A DNA stretch of 64,000 nt from positions 1 through 64,000 of the forward strand of contig NZ_VPFD01000028.1 in assembly GCF_008014745.1 (NCBI RefSeq), in the 5' to 3' direction. The position numbers and the translations under genes are program-made. The notes under the pieces were generated by a model. It was not told where the DNA came from, searched no databases, and was given only the letters and a program-made list of their open reading frames with translations. How positions within the stretch are numbered: position 1 is the first letter of the stretch; every line of letters begins with the position of its first letter. This DNA comes from Massilia arenae. GTDB lineage: Bacteria; Pseudomonadota; Gammaproteobacteria; Burkholderiales; Burkholderiaceae_D. Positions 17,368 through 26,497 of the stretch are shown here, in pieces.

Positions 17368-20253
17368 ATGCAGAAGAAGATTTTGGCCGCGGCGCTGCCG
17401 CTGGCTTTGGCCGCCGCATACATGACACCCGCGCTGGCCCAGCAGGCGCCCACCGCGCCCGACGCCACCACCCCGGACACCCCCGCTACCGCGGAACCAC
17501 CAGCGGCCGACAGCACGGCCGCGCCCACCACCGTGGTGGTCACGGGCTTCCGTTCCAGCCTGCAGAAGGCGCTGAACCTCAAGCAGCAGGCGATCGGCGT
17601 ACGCGATTCGATCGTCGCCGAGGACATCGGCAAATTCCCCGAGGCGAACGTGGCCGAATCGCTGCAGCGCGTGCCCGGCGTGATCCTGAACCGCGACGAC
17701 AGTTCGGGCGAAGGCCAGCGCATCTCGATCCGCGGCCTGCCCACCGAGTATTCGGTGACGACCCTGAACGGCGCGCCGGTCAACACCACATCCACCAGCA
17801 CCATCGGCAGCGCCGCGCGCGGCTTCAACTACGACGTATTCGCGTCCGAACTGTTCGGACGGGTCGACTTTTACAAGTCGCCATTGGCCGAACTGACCGA
17901 GGGCGGCATGGGCGGCATCGTCGACCTGCAGACCCCGCGCCCCTTCGACAGTCCCAAGCGCACCATCCGCTACGCGGTCTCCGGCGCCTACAACACCAGC
18001 GCCAAGGAGGCCGATCCGACCGGCTTCGCGCTGTATTCGAACACCTGGGGCCCATGGGGCTTCCTGGCCGGCGTGGCCCATTCGAAGGCGGTCAACAACC
18101 GCTCCGGCTTCGAAGCCACCGGCGGCTACAACAGCTCGGCCAACGGCAGCCGCAATCCGGTGCTGGGCAACTTCGCCCTCGCCCTCGACTACGACGACCC
18201 GCGCGCCAACCTGTCGGGCTACTCGCGCGAGCAGATCGACAACGCCCTGCTGCCGCGCATCTACCGCTACTACGGCTCGCAGAACCGGCGCAGCCGCGAC
18301 GGCCTGGTGAGCTCCCTGCAGTTCAAGCAGGGTGGCCTGAACCTGAGCCTGGACGGCCTGTACTCGCGCCTGGAGAACAGCCGCGACGAGCTGTACTACG
18401 GCCTCCTGATCCGCAACACCCGCACCACCAACCGCAACGCGCCGCCGGGAACCAACGGCCACAACGGCCTGGTGCCGATCGACGTGAAGATCGATCCCGG
18501 CTCGAACCTCCTGACCGGCACCTTCGGCAATACCTCGTACAGCAGCGGCGTGACCTATGGCGAAGACAAGACCGAGTTCGGCTACCTGGCGCTCAACGGC
18601 CGCTGGGAGGCGCGCCCGGGACTGGTGGTGACCGGCCAGGTGAGCGCCAACAACAGCAAGGCCACCAGCTATTCGGATACCCTGTCGGGCCAGATCTTCG
18701 GCGTCGACACGACCATCGACTACGGCGCCGACCATGTCTACCCGTCGATGTCCTCGCCGATCGACTACACCGACCCCGCTAATTTCAGCGGCTTCGACGT
18801 CACCACCGGCTGGACCCGCGAGCGCGACAAGGGCCGCCAGGCGCGCCTGGTGGTGGACTACGACTACGACCTGTTTGGCGGCTGGACCGGGCGCCTCAAG
18901 ACCGGCCTGGTCTACGTCGACACCAGCAAGGACGTCGAAAAACGCAATGCCGGCGCCGCCATGAAGGCCAAGATGGTCGGCCTGGGCGACGCCAGCGTGC
19001 GCGCCAATATGGTCTCGGTGTTGCCGATCCCCGACCTGGACATGGGCCCCGGCTGGCCGAACCGCTTCGGCACCTTCACCCGCGACTATGCGTTCTCGAC
19101 CTACGATCCGGTCGCCTTCAACACGAGCGAAGCGTTCACGCCGGCGCAGAGCTTCGGCGCGGTCGAAAAGGTCAGCACCGGCTTCGTGCAGTCCGATTTC
19201 AAGGGCGACGTGCTGGGACGCGAGCTGCGCCTGAACGCCGGCGTGCGCTGGTCGCAGACGAAGCTCGACATCGACAACTTCAAGAGGAGCGGCAGCGGCA
19301 ACGCCTACCAGCCGAACAGCGAACAGGGCAAGTACACCAATGTGCTGCCGGCCGTCAGCGCGGCCTGGGACCTGAACGACGAGCTGATCTTCCGCACCTC
19401 GTGGGGCAAGACCATCAGCCGCGCCTCGCTGTCGATCATCGCGGCCCAGACCGTGATCCCGAACGCCTTCGACAACACCGCGACCGCCGGCAACCCGAAC
19501 CTCAAGCCCCAGCAGTCGAAGAACTTCGACACCAGCCTGGAATGGTATTTCAAGCCGGGCAGCCTGCTGTCGGCGGCCTACTTCAAGAAGAAGCTGACCG
19601 ACGCCACGGTGTCGACCACCACCAATACCACCTTCGGCGCACTCGGCCTGCCCGACACCGCGCTCGGGGCGATCTTCCAGGACCCGAGCGGCCGGGTCGA
19701 CCCGAACCTGCCGATGGTGCTGCGCACCTACAGCAACGCCGGCGAACAGACGCTCAAGGGCTACGAGCTGGCCTACCAGCAGGACTTCACCTTCCTGCCG
19801 GACCCGTTCAAGGGCTTCGGCGCGCTGGCCAGCTATACCCACATCGATCCCTTCAATAGCATGCGCTGGATCACCAAGGCCGGCAAGGAGATCGAGGTCA
19901 ACTCGGTGCCCAAGTACGCCTACAGCGTCACGACCTATTACGAGCGCGGCCCGCTGGCGATGCGCCTGTCCTACAACTACAAGGACCGCTCGCTGCATGG
20001 CGACAACCCTCGGAATAACGGCGACGACCTGATACGCTGGCGCGCCGCGCGCGGCTACCTGGACGGCACCATCAGCTACAAGCTGTCCGAGAACCTGGAG
20101 CTGCGCCTGGATGCGCTGAACCTGACCGACACCCTGAATTACGACTACTTCGAGGACGCCAACGGCCAGTACGGCAGCGGCAAGCACACGCGGATGGACT
20201 ACGCGAAGTACGACGGGCGCACGTTCAAGATCGGCATCCGCGGCAAGCTGTGA
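17368..20253 (+). CDS. TonB-dependent receptor (carbohydrate type)
   Basis: A 961-residue outer-membrane receptor. Signal peptide at residues 1-25 (ending PALAQ), a Pro/Ala/Thr-rich stretch, a TonB box-like TVVVTGFRSSL near residue 55, then the plug (IAEDIGKFPEANVAESLQRVPGV-type sequence; GQRISIRGL) and a beta-barrel ending in an aromatic-rich, terminal KIGIRGKL strand. The plug resembles the receptors used for plant-polysaccharide oligomers in Xanthomonas and Caulobacter. Start at 17368 was chosen for AGGAG upstream and the signal peptide; the frame is open further upstream. First gene of a five-gene operon whose downstream genes overlap it. Confidence 0.9.
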   Translation: MQKKILAAALPLALAAAYMTPALAQQAPTAPDATTPDTPATAEPPAADSTAAPTTVVVTGFRSSLQKALNLKQQAIGVRDSIVAEDIGKFPEANVAESLQRVPGVILNRDDSSGEGQRISIRGLPTEYSVTTLNGAPVNTTSTSTIGSAARGFNYDVFASELFGRVDFYKSPLAELTEGGMGGIVDLQTPRPFDSPKRTIRYAVSGAYNTSAKEADPTGFALYSNTWGPWGFLAGVAHSKAVNNRSGFEATGGYNSSANGSRNPVLGNFALALDYDDPRANLSGYSREQIDNALLPRIYRYYGSQNRRSRDGLVSSLQFKQGGLNLSLDGLYSRLENSRDELYYGLLIRNTRTTNRNAPPGTNGHNGLVPIDVKIDPGSNLLTGTFGNTSYSSGVTYGEDKTEFGYLALNGRWEARPGLVVTGQVSANNSKATSYSDTLSGQIFGVDTTIDYGADHVYPSMSSPIDYTDPANFSGFDVTTGWTRERDKGRQARLVVDYDYDLFGGWTGRLKTGLVYVDTSKDVEKRNAGAAMKAKMVGLGDASVRANMVSVLPIPDLDMGPGWPNRFGTFTRDYAFSTYDPVAFNTSEAFTPAQSFGAVEKVSTGFVQSDFKGDVLGRELRLNAGVRWSQTKLDIDNFKRSGSGNAYQPNSEQGKYTNVLPAVSAAWDLNDELIFRTSWGKTISRASLSIIAAQTVIPNAFDNTATAGNPNLKPQQSKNFDTSLEWYFKPGSLLSAAYFKKKLTDATVSTTTNTTFGALGLPDTALGAIFQDPSGRVDPNLPMVLRTYSNAGEQTLKGYELAYQQDFTFLPDPFKGFGALASYTHIDPFNSMRWITKAGKEIEVNSVPKYAYSVTTYYERGPLAMRLSYNYKDRSLHGDNPRNNGDDLIRWRAARGYLDGTISYKLSENLELRLDALNLTDTLNYDYFEDANGQYGSGKHTRMDYAKYDGRTFKIGIRGKL

Positions 20254-21593
20254 TGCGGATGACCGGCTTTATTTATCGCTGCAGCGGGATCGTGGTCGGC
20301 GCTGTCCTGCTGCACGGCTGCGCCACTGGTCCCGCAGTTGGTCCAACCTTGAGCCAGGTCGGCCCAGGCTGGGCCGGCAACTCGGTCAATGCCGTGGTGT
20401 TTCGCAAGAACGCCCTGGCCAGCGACGGCGCGCACCAGTACATCGCCTACTACGATGGCGCCGGCCAGGTCGTGCTGGGCAAGCGCCGCCTCGGCGGCGA
20501 CGCCTGGGAACTGCGCCAGACCGTCTGGCGCGGCAATGTGCGTGACGCCCACAATGCGATCAGCATCATGGTCGACGGCGAAGGCGTGCTGCACATGGCC
20601 TGGGACCAGCACAACAGCCCGCTGAACTATGCGCGCGGCGTCGCCCCCGGCAGCCTCGAACTGCGGACGGCGCCGATGCTGGGGCGCGACGAAGCGTCGC
20701 TGTCCTATCCGGAGTTCTTCCGCATGCCGGATGGCGGCCTGCTGTTCCTGTACCGCGACGGCGGTTCGGGCCGCGGCAACCTGGTCGCCAACCGCTACGA
20801 TCCGGCCACCGGCTGGCGCCGCGTGGCCGACAACTTGATCAGCGGAGAAGGTCAGCGCAACGCCTACTGGCAGGCCGGCGTGGATGGCCTCGGGGTCATC
20901 CACCTGTCCTGGGTCTGGCGCGAATCGCCCGACGTCGCCAGCAACCACGACATGGCCTATGCGCGCTCGCGCGACGGCGGTGCGAGCTGGGAAGACAGCA
21001 ACGGCAAGCCTTACCGTCTGCCGATCACCGCTGCCAGCGCCGAATACGCGGCGCGCATCCCACAGAACAGCGACTTGATCAACCAGACCTCGATGGCCTT
21101 CGACACCCGCGGCCGGCCCTATATCGCCAGCTACTGGAGGACAAAGGACAGCGCCGTGCCCCAGTACCGCGTGCTGTACCGGCGCGACGAAGGCTGGCGC
21201 CGGCTCGACCTGGACTTTCGCAAGACCGCCTTTTCGCTCGCCGGCATGGGCACCAAGGCGATCCCGATCGCGCGGCCGCAGTTGCTGATCGATGGGAATG
21301 CGGGCGAGCCGTCGGGCCTTCTCGTGTTTCGCGACAGCGAGCGCGGCGAGCGGGTGTCGGTGGTGCGCATCCCTGGCTTCGACGCGCCGCGCTGGTCGGT
21401 GCACGACCTGACTGACAGCTCCGTCGGCGCCTGGGAGCCGAGCTACGACACCGAGTTATGGCGGCGCCACGGAGAACTGCACCTGTACCTGCAGGCGGTG
21501 CGGCAAGTCGATGGCGAAGGACTGGCCGACGTGCCGCCGTCCACCGTGCAGGTCTTGCAGTGGCGACCCGCAAGCGACACTCACATTCAATGA
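20253..21593 (+). CDS. BNR_4 beta-propeller lipoprotein, likely CAZyme
   Basis: About 446 residues. The start overlaps the receptor stop codon (a GTG at 20250 and an ATG at 20259 are alternatives). An N-terminal lipoprotein signal ends in LLHGC. The rest is a BNR_4-type repeat protein; the N-terminal hallmark RDAHNAISIMVDGEGVLHMA plus later repeats of the form ARSRDGGASWED, DTRGRPYIASYW and LFRD-like blades suggest a seven-bladed propeller. Known members of this fold include alpha-L-rhamnosidases and rhamnose-glucuronate or ulvan lyases, whose catalytic His lies in the first blades. Here it probably removes a cap from the side chain before the GH105 and GH35 enzymes act. The precise activity is not provable from sequence. 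Confidence 0.7.
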   Translation: MRMTGFIYRCSGIVVGAVLLHGCATGPAVGPTLSQVGPGWAGNSVNAVVFRKNALASDGAHQYIAYYDGAGQVVLGKRRLGGDAWELRQTVWRGNVRDAHNAISIMVDGEGVLHMAWDQHNSPLNYARGVAPGSLELRTAPMLGRDEASLSYPEFFRMPDGGLLFLYRDGGSGRGNLVANRYDPATGWRRVADNLISGEGQRNAYWQAGVDGLGVIHLSWVWRESPDVASNHDMAYARSRDGGASWEDSNGKPYRLPITAASAEYAARIPQNSDLINQTSMAFDTRGRPYIASYWRTKDSAVPQYRVLYRRDEGWRRLDLDFRKTAFSLAGMGTKAIPIARPQLLIDGNAGEPSGLLVFRDSERGERVSVVRIPGFDAPRWSVHDLTDSSVGAWEPSYDTELWRRHGELHLYLQAVRQVDGEGLADVPPSTVQVLQWRPASDTHIQ

Positions 21594-22759
21594 AAGACGA
21601 CATGACGAGACGACTCTACCTCAAGCTTGCCCTGGCCACGCTAGTCACCCTCGCCGGGGGCTGCGCCAGCACCAGTGGTCAAGCGCCTACACGGGCCGAC
21701 GTCCTGGCCGACCTGACCCGCGCCAACGATTACTGGCAACGCAACCACGCCCCGCAGCAGTGGGCGTTCTGGGACGTCGCCGCCTACCACACCGGCAATA
21801 TGGCGGCCTATGCCCTCACCCGCAACGAGGCTTACCGCGACTACTCGACCGCCTGGGCCGAGCATAATCGCTGGCGCGGTGCGGACTCGGACAAGCGGGC
21901 CGACTGGAAGTACAGCTATGGCGAGACCCAGGAATATGTGCTGTTCGGCGACTGGCAGACCTGCTTCCAGACCTATGTCGACCTGTATGAACTCGATGGC
22001 CGCAAGGACCCGCGCCGCATCGCCCGTGCGCGCGAGGTCATGGAATACCAGATGAGCACTTCCAATCGCGATTACTGGTGGTGGGCCGACGGCATCTATA
22101 TGGTGATGCCCGCGATGACGAAGCTGTACAAGGCCACGGGCGAGCAGCGCTACCTCGACAAGCTGCACGAATACTTCACGTATGCCGACCAGCTGATGTA
22201 CGACCCGGATGCGGGCCTGTACTACCGCGACGCCAAGTACATCTACCCCAAGCACAAGTCGGCCAATGGCGGCAAGGACTTCTGGGCGCGCGGCGATGGC
22301 TGGGTGTTCGCCGCCCTGGCCAAGACGCTGGCTGACCTGCCGCCCGACAATCCGAGCCGGCCCCTGCTGACCGAGCGCTTCCGCCGCATGGCAGCGGCCC
22401 TCAAGCCACTGCAGCAGGACGATGGCTACTGGACCCGCAGCCTGCTCGACCCTGGCCATGCGCCGGGGCCGGAAAGCAGCGGCACCGCCTTCTTCACCTA
22501 TGCCTACGCCTGGGGCATCAACAACGGCTACCTGGACCGCGCCGCGTATGCGCCGACCGCCCTGCGCGGCTGGCATTTCCTCAGCCGGGTCGCGCTGCAG
22601 TCCGATGGGCGAGTCGGCTATGTGCAGCCGATCGGCGAGCGCGCGATCCCTGGCCAGGTCGTGAACCAGGACTCGACCGCGCCCTTCGGCGTCGGCGCCT
22701 TCCTGCTGGCGGCGAGCGAGATGGCGGGCCTGGTCGATAACGCGGGAGGTGAGCGATGA
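21590..22759 (+). CDS. GH105 unsaturated glucuronyl/galacturonyl hydrolase, lipoprotein
   Basis: A 389-residue protein with a lipobox (LAGGCAS) and a six-hairpin (alpha/alpha)6 barrel typical of GH105. GH105 enzymes hydrate and release the 4,5-unsaturated uronic acid left by polysaccharide lyases. Family-like segments are YGETQEYVLFGDWQTCF, WWWADGIYMVMPAMTKLY (the Asp in WADG aligns with the catalytic Asp region of YteR-like enzymes) and ARGDGWVFAAL. The ATG at 21590 overlaps the upstream stop (ATGA), and the gene itself overlaps the next by four bases. Its presence implies that a lyase generates its substrate; the BNR_4 gene upstream is the only local candidate. Confidence 0.85.
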   Translation: MKDDMTRRLYLKLALATLVTLAGGCASTSGQAPTRADVLADLTRANDYWQRNHAPQQWAFWDVAAYHTGNMAAYALTRNEAYRDYSTAWAEHNRWRGADSDKRADWKYSYGETQEYVLFGDWQTCFQTYVDLYELDGRKDPRRIARAREVMEYQMSTSNRDYWWWADGIYMVMPAMTKLYKATGEQRYLDKLHEYFTYADQLMYDPDAGLYYRDAKYIYPKHKSANGGKDFWARGDGWVFAALAKTLADLPPDNPSRPLLTERFRRMAAALKPLQQDDGYWTRSLLDPGHAPGPESSGTAFFTYAYAWGINNGYLDRAAYAPTALRGWHFLSRVALQSDGRVGYVQPIGERAIPGQVVNQDSTAPFGVGAFLLAASEMAGLVDNAGGER

Positions 22760-25116
22760 CGCCTACGCTGCCTCGCCGGCGCCTGCTGCAGGGCGCCGCG
22801 GCCAGTTCCGCGCTGGCGCTCTTGCCAGCTCAGATCCAGGCTGCTGCCTCGCACCGTTTCGCGATCGGCCGCGAAGACTTTCTGCTGGACGGCAAGCCGC
22901 TGCAGATCCGCTGCGGCGAGATGCATTTTTCGCGCGTGCCGCGCGAGTACTGGACGCACCGCCTCAAGACCATCAAGGCGATGGGCCTGAACAGCGTGTG
23001 CGCCTACCTGTTCTGGAACTACCACGAGTGGCGTGAAGGAAAATTCGACTGGGCCGGCCAGCGCGATGCCGCCGAATTCTGCCGGCTAGCGCAGCAGGAA
23101 GGCCTGTGGGTGATTCTGCGCCCCGGTCCGTATGCCTGCGCCGAATGGGAGATGGGTGGCCTGCCCTGGTGGCTGCTCAAGCAACCGGGCGACGCCTTCC
23201 TGCGTTCCACGAGCGAAGCCTTCCTGGCGCCGTCGCGGCGCTGGCTGCGCGAGGTCGGCCGCGTGCTCGGCTCGCAGCAGGTGACGCGCGGCGGCCCGAT
23301 CCTGATGGTGCAGGTCGAGAACGAATACGGCTTCTATGGCGAAGACCTGGACTATATGCGCGCGCTGCGCCAGGCCGTGCTGGACGCCGGCTTCGACGTC
23401 CCGCTATTCCAGTGCAACCCGACCAATGCGGTGGCCAAGACCCACATCCCCGAGCTGTATTCGGTGGCGAACTTCGGCAGCAACCCCGAGGCCGGTTTCA
23501 AGGCGCTGACCGAGGTGCAGCAAGGACCGCTGATGTGCGGCGAGTACTATTCCGGCTGGTTCGACACCTGGGGCGCGCCGCACCGCCGCGGCGGCGTCGA
23601 GAACGCCGTAGCCGACATCAAGACGATGCTGGCAGCGAACGGCTCGTTCAGCCTCTACATGGCGCACGGCGGCACCACCTTCGGCCTGTGGGGCGGCTGC
23701 GACCGGCCGTTCCGGCCCGACACCACCAGCTACGACTACGACGCCCCGATCAGCGAGGCCGGCTGGATCGGCGCCAAGTTCGAGGCCTATCGCACCGCGA
23801 TGACGCCCTTCCTGGCACCAGGTGAGACCTTGCCGCAGCCGCCGGCGCCGATGCCGGTGATGACGATCCCCGCCTTCGCCCTGAACGAGACCGCGCCATT
23901 GAGCGCCAGTCTGCCGGCGCGCACGATCCGGGATGCGTCGCCGCGCCCGATCGAGGAATACGACATCAGCCGCGGCATCGTCGCCTACCGCGTCACCTTG
24001 CCGGCCGGTCCCGCCGGGGTGCTGGCGGCGGCCAAGGTGCGCGACCTGGCCTGGGTGCGGGTCGACGGCAAGCTGGTGGGCACGATGGACACGCGCTACC
24101 GCCGCTTCAAGGTGACGATCCCCGCGCGCAGCAAGCCCGTAACCGTCGAGGTCTTGCTGTACACGATCGCGCGCGTGAACTTCGGCGTCGAGATCCACGA
24201 CCGCAAGGGTATGCATGGTCCGGTCACCTTCACGCCAAACGGCGGCGAGGCCCAGGCGCTGGAAAACTGGGAGATCCGCGCCATCGATTTCGATGCCGAA
24301 GGCGTGCTGCCGCCGCTGGCGTTCAAACGCGGCCGCAGCAAGGACGCGGCGTTCTGGCGCGGCAGCTTCGACACGAGCGCCACCCACGACACCTTCCTCG
24401 ACATGTCGGGCTGGGGCCAGGGCATCGTCTGGATCAACGGCCGCTGCCTGGGCCGCTACTGGAGCATCGGACCGACCCAGACCATGTACCTGCCGGGGCC
24501 GTGGATCAAGCGCGGCCGCAACGAGGTAGTCGTGCTCGACCTGACCGGCCCGCGCGAGGCGCGCATCGTGGGCCTCGCCAAACCGATCCTCGACCAGCTG
24601 CACCGCGAGCGCGACCTCGAACGCCCGCCCAGCACCGTCAGGCTGCAGCTCGACGGCGTGCAGCCCGCGCACGAAGGCGCGTTCGCGCCCGGCTCCGCGA
24701 CCCAGGACGTGCGCTTCGCGGCGCCGCTGCGCGCGCGCCAGTTCTGCCTCGAGTCGCTCGACGCCTTCGACGGCAAGCCCTACGCCGCCGTGGCCGAGCT
24801 GGCGTTGCTGGACAAGAACGGCAAGACGATCGAGCAATCCGCCTGGACCATCGCCTGGGTCGACAGCGAAGAAGCGCACAAGGAAGATGGCGGTGCGCTC
24901 AATGCGATCAATGGCCAGAACAGCGATTACTGGCACACGGCCTACAGCGGCCCGGGCGCCGGCACGGCGCACCCGCACCGCCTGGTGATCGACCTCGGCA
25001 AGGACGTCGAGGTGGCCGGCCTGCGCTACGTGCCGCGCCAGGGCAAGGACGACGTTACGGGCCGCATCCGCAGGTATCGCGCCTATGCCGGCGAACGGCT
25101 GGCCGGCGAGCCCTGA
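22756..25116 (+). CDS. GH35 beta-galactosidase with C-terminal discoidin-like domain
   Basis: A 786-residue secreted enzyme. A twin-arginine-type leader (RRRLLQGAAASSALALLPA) precedes the GH35 TIM barrel. The acid/base motif QVENEYG lies near residue 189 and the nucleophile motif GEYYSGWFDTWG near residue 262. The middle part holds beta-sandwich domains, and the last ~150 residues resemble an F5/8 type C (discoidin, CBM32-like) domain ending VAGLRYVPRQG. GH35 removes terminal beta-galactose, as found in arabinogalactan and pectic galactan. Start at 22756 overlaps the GH105 stop codon. Confidence 0.9.
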   Translation: MTPTLPRRRLLQGAAASSALALLPAQIQAAASHRFAIGREDFLLDGKPLQIRCGEMHFSRVPREYWTHRLKTIKAMGLNSVCAYLFWNYHEWREGKFDWAGQRDAAEFCRLAQQEGLWVILRPGPYACAEWEMGGLPWWLLKQPGDAFLRSTSEAFLAPSRRWLREVGRVLGSQQVTRGGPILMVQVENEYGFYGEDLDYMRALRQAVLDAGFDVPLFQCNPTNAVAKTHIPELYSVANFGSNPEAGFKALTEVQQGPLMCGEYYSGWFDTWGAPHRRGGVENAVADIKTMLAANGSFSLYMAHGGTTFGLWGGCDRPFRPDTTSYDYDAPISEAGWIGAKFEAYRTAMTPFLAPGETLPQPPAPMPVMTIPAFALNETAPLSASLPARTIRDASPRPIEEYDISRGIVAYRVTLPAGPAGVLAAAKVRDLAWVRVDGKLVGTMDTRYRRFKVTIPARSKPVTVEVLLYTIARVNFGVEIHDRKGMHGPVTFTPNGGEAQALENWEIRAIDFDAEGVLPPLAFKRGRSKDAAFWRGSFDTSATHDTFLDMSGWGQGIVWINGRCLGRYWSIGPTQTMYLPGPWIKRGRNEVVVLDLTGPREARIVGLAKPILDQLHRERDLERPPSTVRLQLDGVQPAHEGAFAPGSATQDVRFAAPLRARQFCLESLDAFDGKPYAAVAELALLDKNGKTIEQSAWTIAWVDSEEAHKEDGGALNAINGQNSDYWHTAYSGPGAGTAHPHRLVIDLGKDVEVAGLRYVPRQGKDDVTGRIRRYRAYAGERLAGEP

Positions 25117-25139
25117 ATCAATCACGACAAGGAGACGCA

Positions 25140-26396
25140 ATGCAGAGACGAGATTTCATCGGCAGCCTGGCGGCAGGCGCCGCACTGGGCGGCTTGGCTG
25201 CGCCCGCGATGGCCGCGCCACCATCCGCTGCGACCGGCGGCGACCGCGCGTACATGGCCGGCCTGCTGCAGAAGATGGCCGAACCGGTGCTGTCGAATAT
25301 GGCGCGCGGCGAGCTGAAAAAGAACTTCAAGCTGGAGGTGAGCCCGAGCTCGGATGGACGCGACAACAACGTGGCCTACCTGGAAGCCTTCGGCCGGCTG
25401 ATCGCCGGCGCGGCGCCGTGGCTGGCCTTGCCCGACGACGCCAGCGCTGAAGGCAAGACCCGTGCGCGCCTGCGCCAGATGGCCTTGCAGAGCTATGTGC
25501 ATTCGGTCGATCCGAAAAGCCCCGATTACCTGACCTGGCGCGGCCACGGCCAGGCGCTGGTCGACTCGGCCTATTTCACCAATGCGCTGATGCGCGCGCC
25601 GAAAGCGCTGTGGGAGCCGCTCGACACCACCACCAAGCAGCGCATCGTCGCCGAGATCAAGGGCCTGCGCCGGATCGAGCCTCCCTTCATCAACTGGCTG
25701 CTGTTCGCGGCGATGAACGAGGCCTGGCTGCTGTCGATCGGCGAAGAGGCCGATCCGCTGCGCACCAATGTCGCGATCCGCAAGGTCAACGAGTGGTATG
25801 TGGGCGACGGCTGGATCAAGGACGGCGAATCGTTCCACTTCGATTACTACAGTTCTTTCGTGATGTACCCGATGCTGCTCGAGATCCTCGAGGTGCTCGA
25901 ACAGCATAAAGCGCCGTTCTGGAACGGCAAGCCGGCCGAGCTGCGCGCCCAGGCCCTGAAACGCACCCAGCGCTATTGCGAGCACCTGGAACGCTTCATC
26001 TCGCCGCAGGGAACCTTCCCGCCGATCGGCCGCTCGCTCACCTACCGCAGCGCCGCCTTCCAGCCGCTGGCCCTGCTGGCCTGGCGCAAGCAGTTGCCGC
26101 AGACCCTGCCCGAGGGCCAGGTGCGGGCGGCGATGCAGGCGATGCACAAGGCCTTGTACACCGCGCCGGACAACTTCACCAGGGAGGGCTATCTCACCAT
26201 CGGCTTCGCCGGCCACCAGCCGGAGCTGGGCGACTGGTATTCCAACAGCGGCAGCATGTACATCGCCTCGGCCAGCTTCCTGGCCCTGGGCCTGCCGGCC
26301 GACGATTCCTACTGGACCAGCCCGGCCCAGGACTGGACCCAGAAAAAGGCCTTCAGCGGCGCCAGATTCCGCAAGGACTACCCGGTCGATTATTGA
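25140..26396 (+). CDS. DUF2264 protein (possible beta-glucuronidase)
   Basis: A 418-residue protein with a twin-arginine-like leader (QRRDFIGSLAAGAAL) and a DUF2264 domain: (alpha/alpha) toroid, with hallmark segments DGWIKDGESFHFDYYSSFVMYP (seen in two pieces) and FPPIGRSLTYR. Strong ribosome site AAGGAGA. Some DUF2264 proteins are assigned, as I recall, to a CAZy family of exo-beta-glucuronidases; that was not checked here. It closes the receptor operon, 23 bp after GH35. In this setting it may remove saturated glucuronic acid while GH105 removes the unsaturated form. Confidence 0.75.
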   Translation: MQRRDFIGSLAAGAALGGLAAPAMAAPPSAATGGDRAYMAGLLQKMAEPVLSNMARGELKKNFKLEVSPSSDGRDNNVAYLEAFGRLIAGAAPWLALPDDASAEGKTRARLRQMALQSYVHSVDPKSPDYLTWRGHGQALVDSAYFTNALMRAPKALWEPLDTTTKQRIVAEIKGLRRIEPPFINWLLFAAMNEAWLLSIGEEADPLRTNVAIRKVNEWYVGDGWIKDGESFHFDYYSSFVMYPMLLEILEVLEQHKAPFWNGKPAELRAQALKRTQRYCEHLERFISPQGTFPPIGRSLTYRSAAFQPLALLAWRKQLPQTLPEGQVRAAMQAMHKALYTAPDNFTREGYLTIGFAGHQPELGDWYSNSGSMYIASASFLALGLPADDSYWTSPAQDWTQKKAFSGARFRKDYPVDY

Positions 26397-26497
26397 GGAA
26401 AAACGCAGCGTCCTCCCGCCGATGGTAGAAGGCGCAGCGCTTGACCGCCTGGCGGCTTCGGCGGATAACATCGATATGAACGTCCACGGGAAATGCC

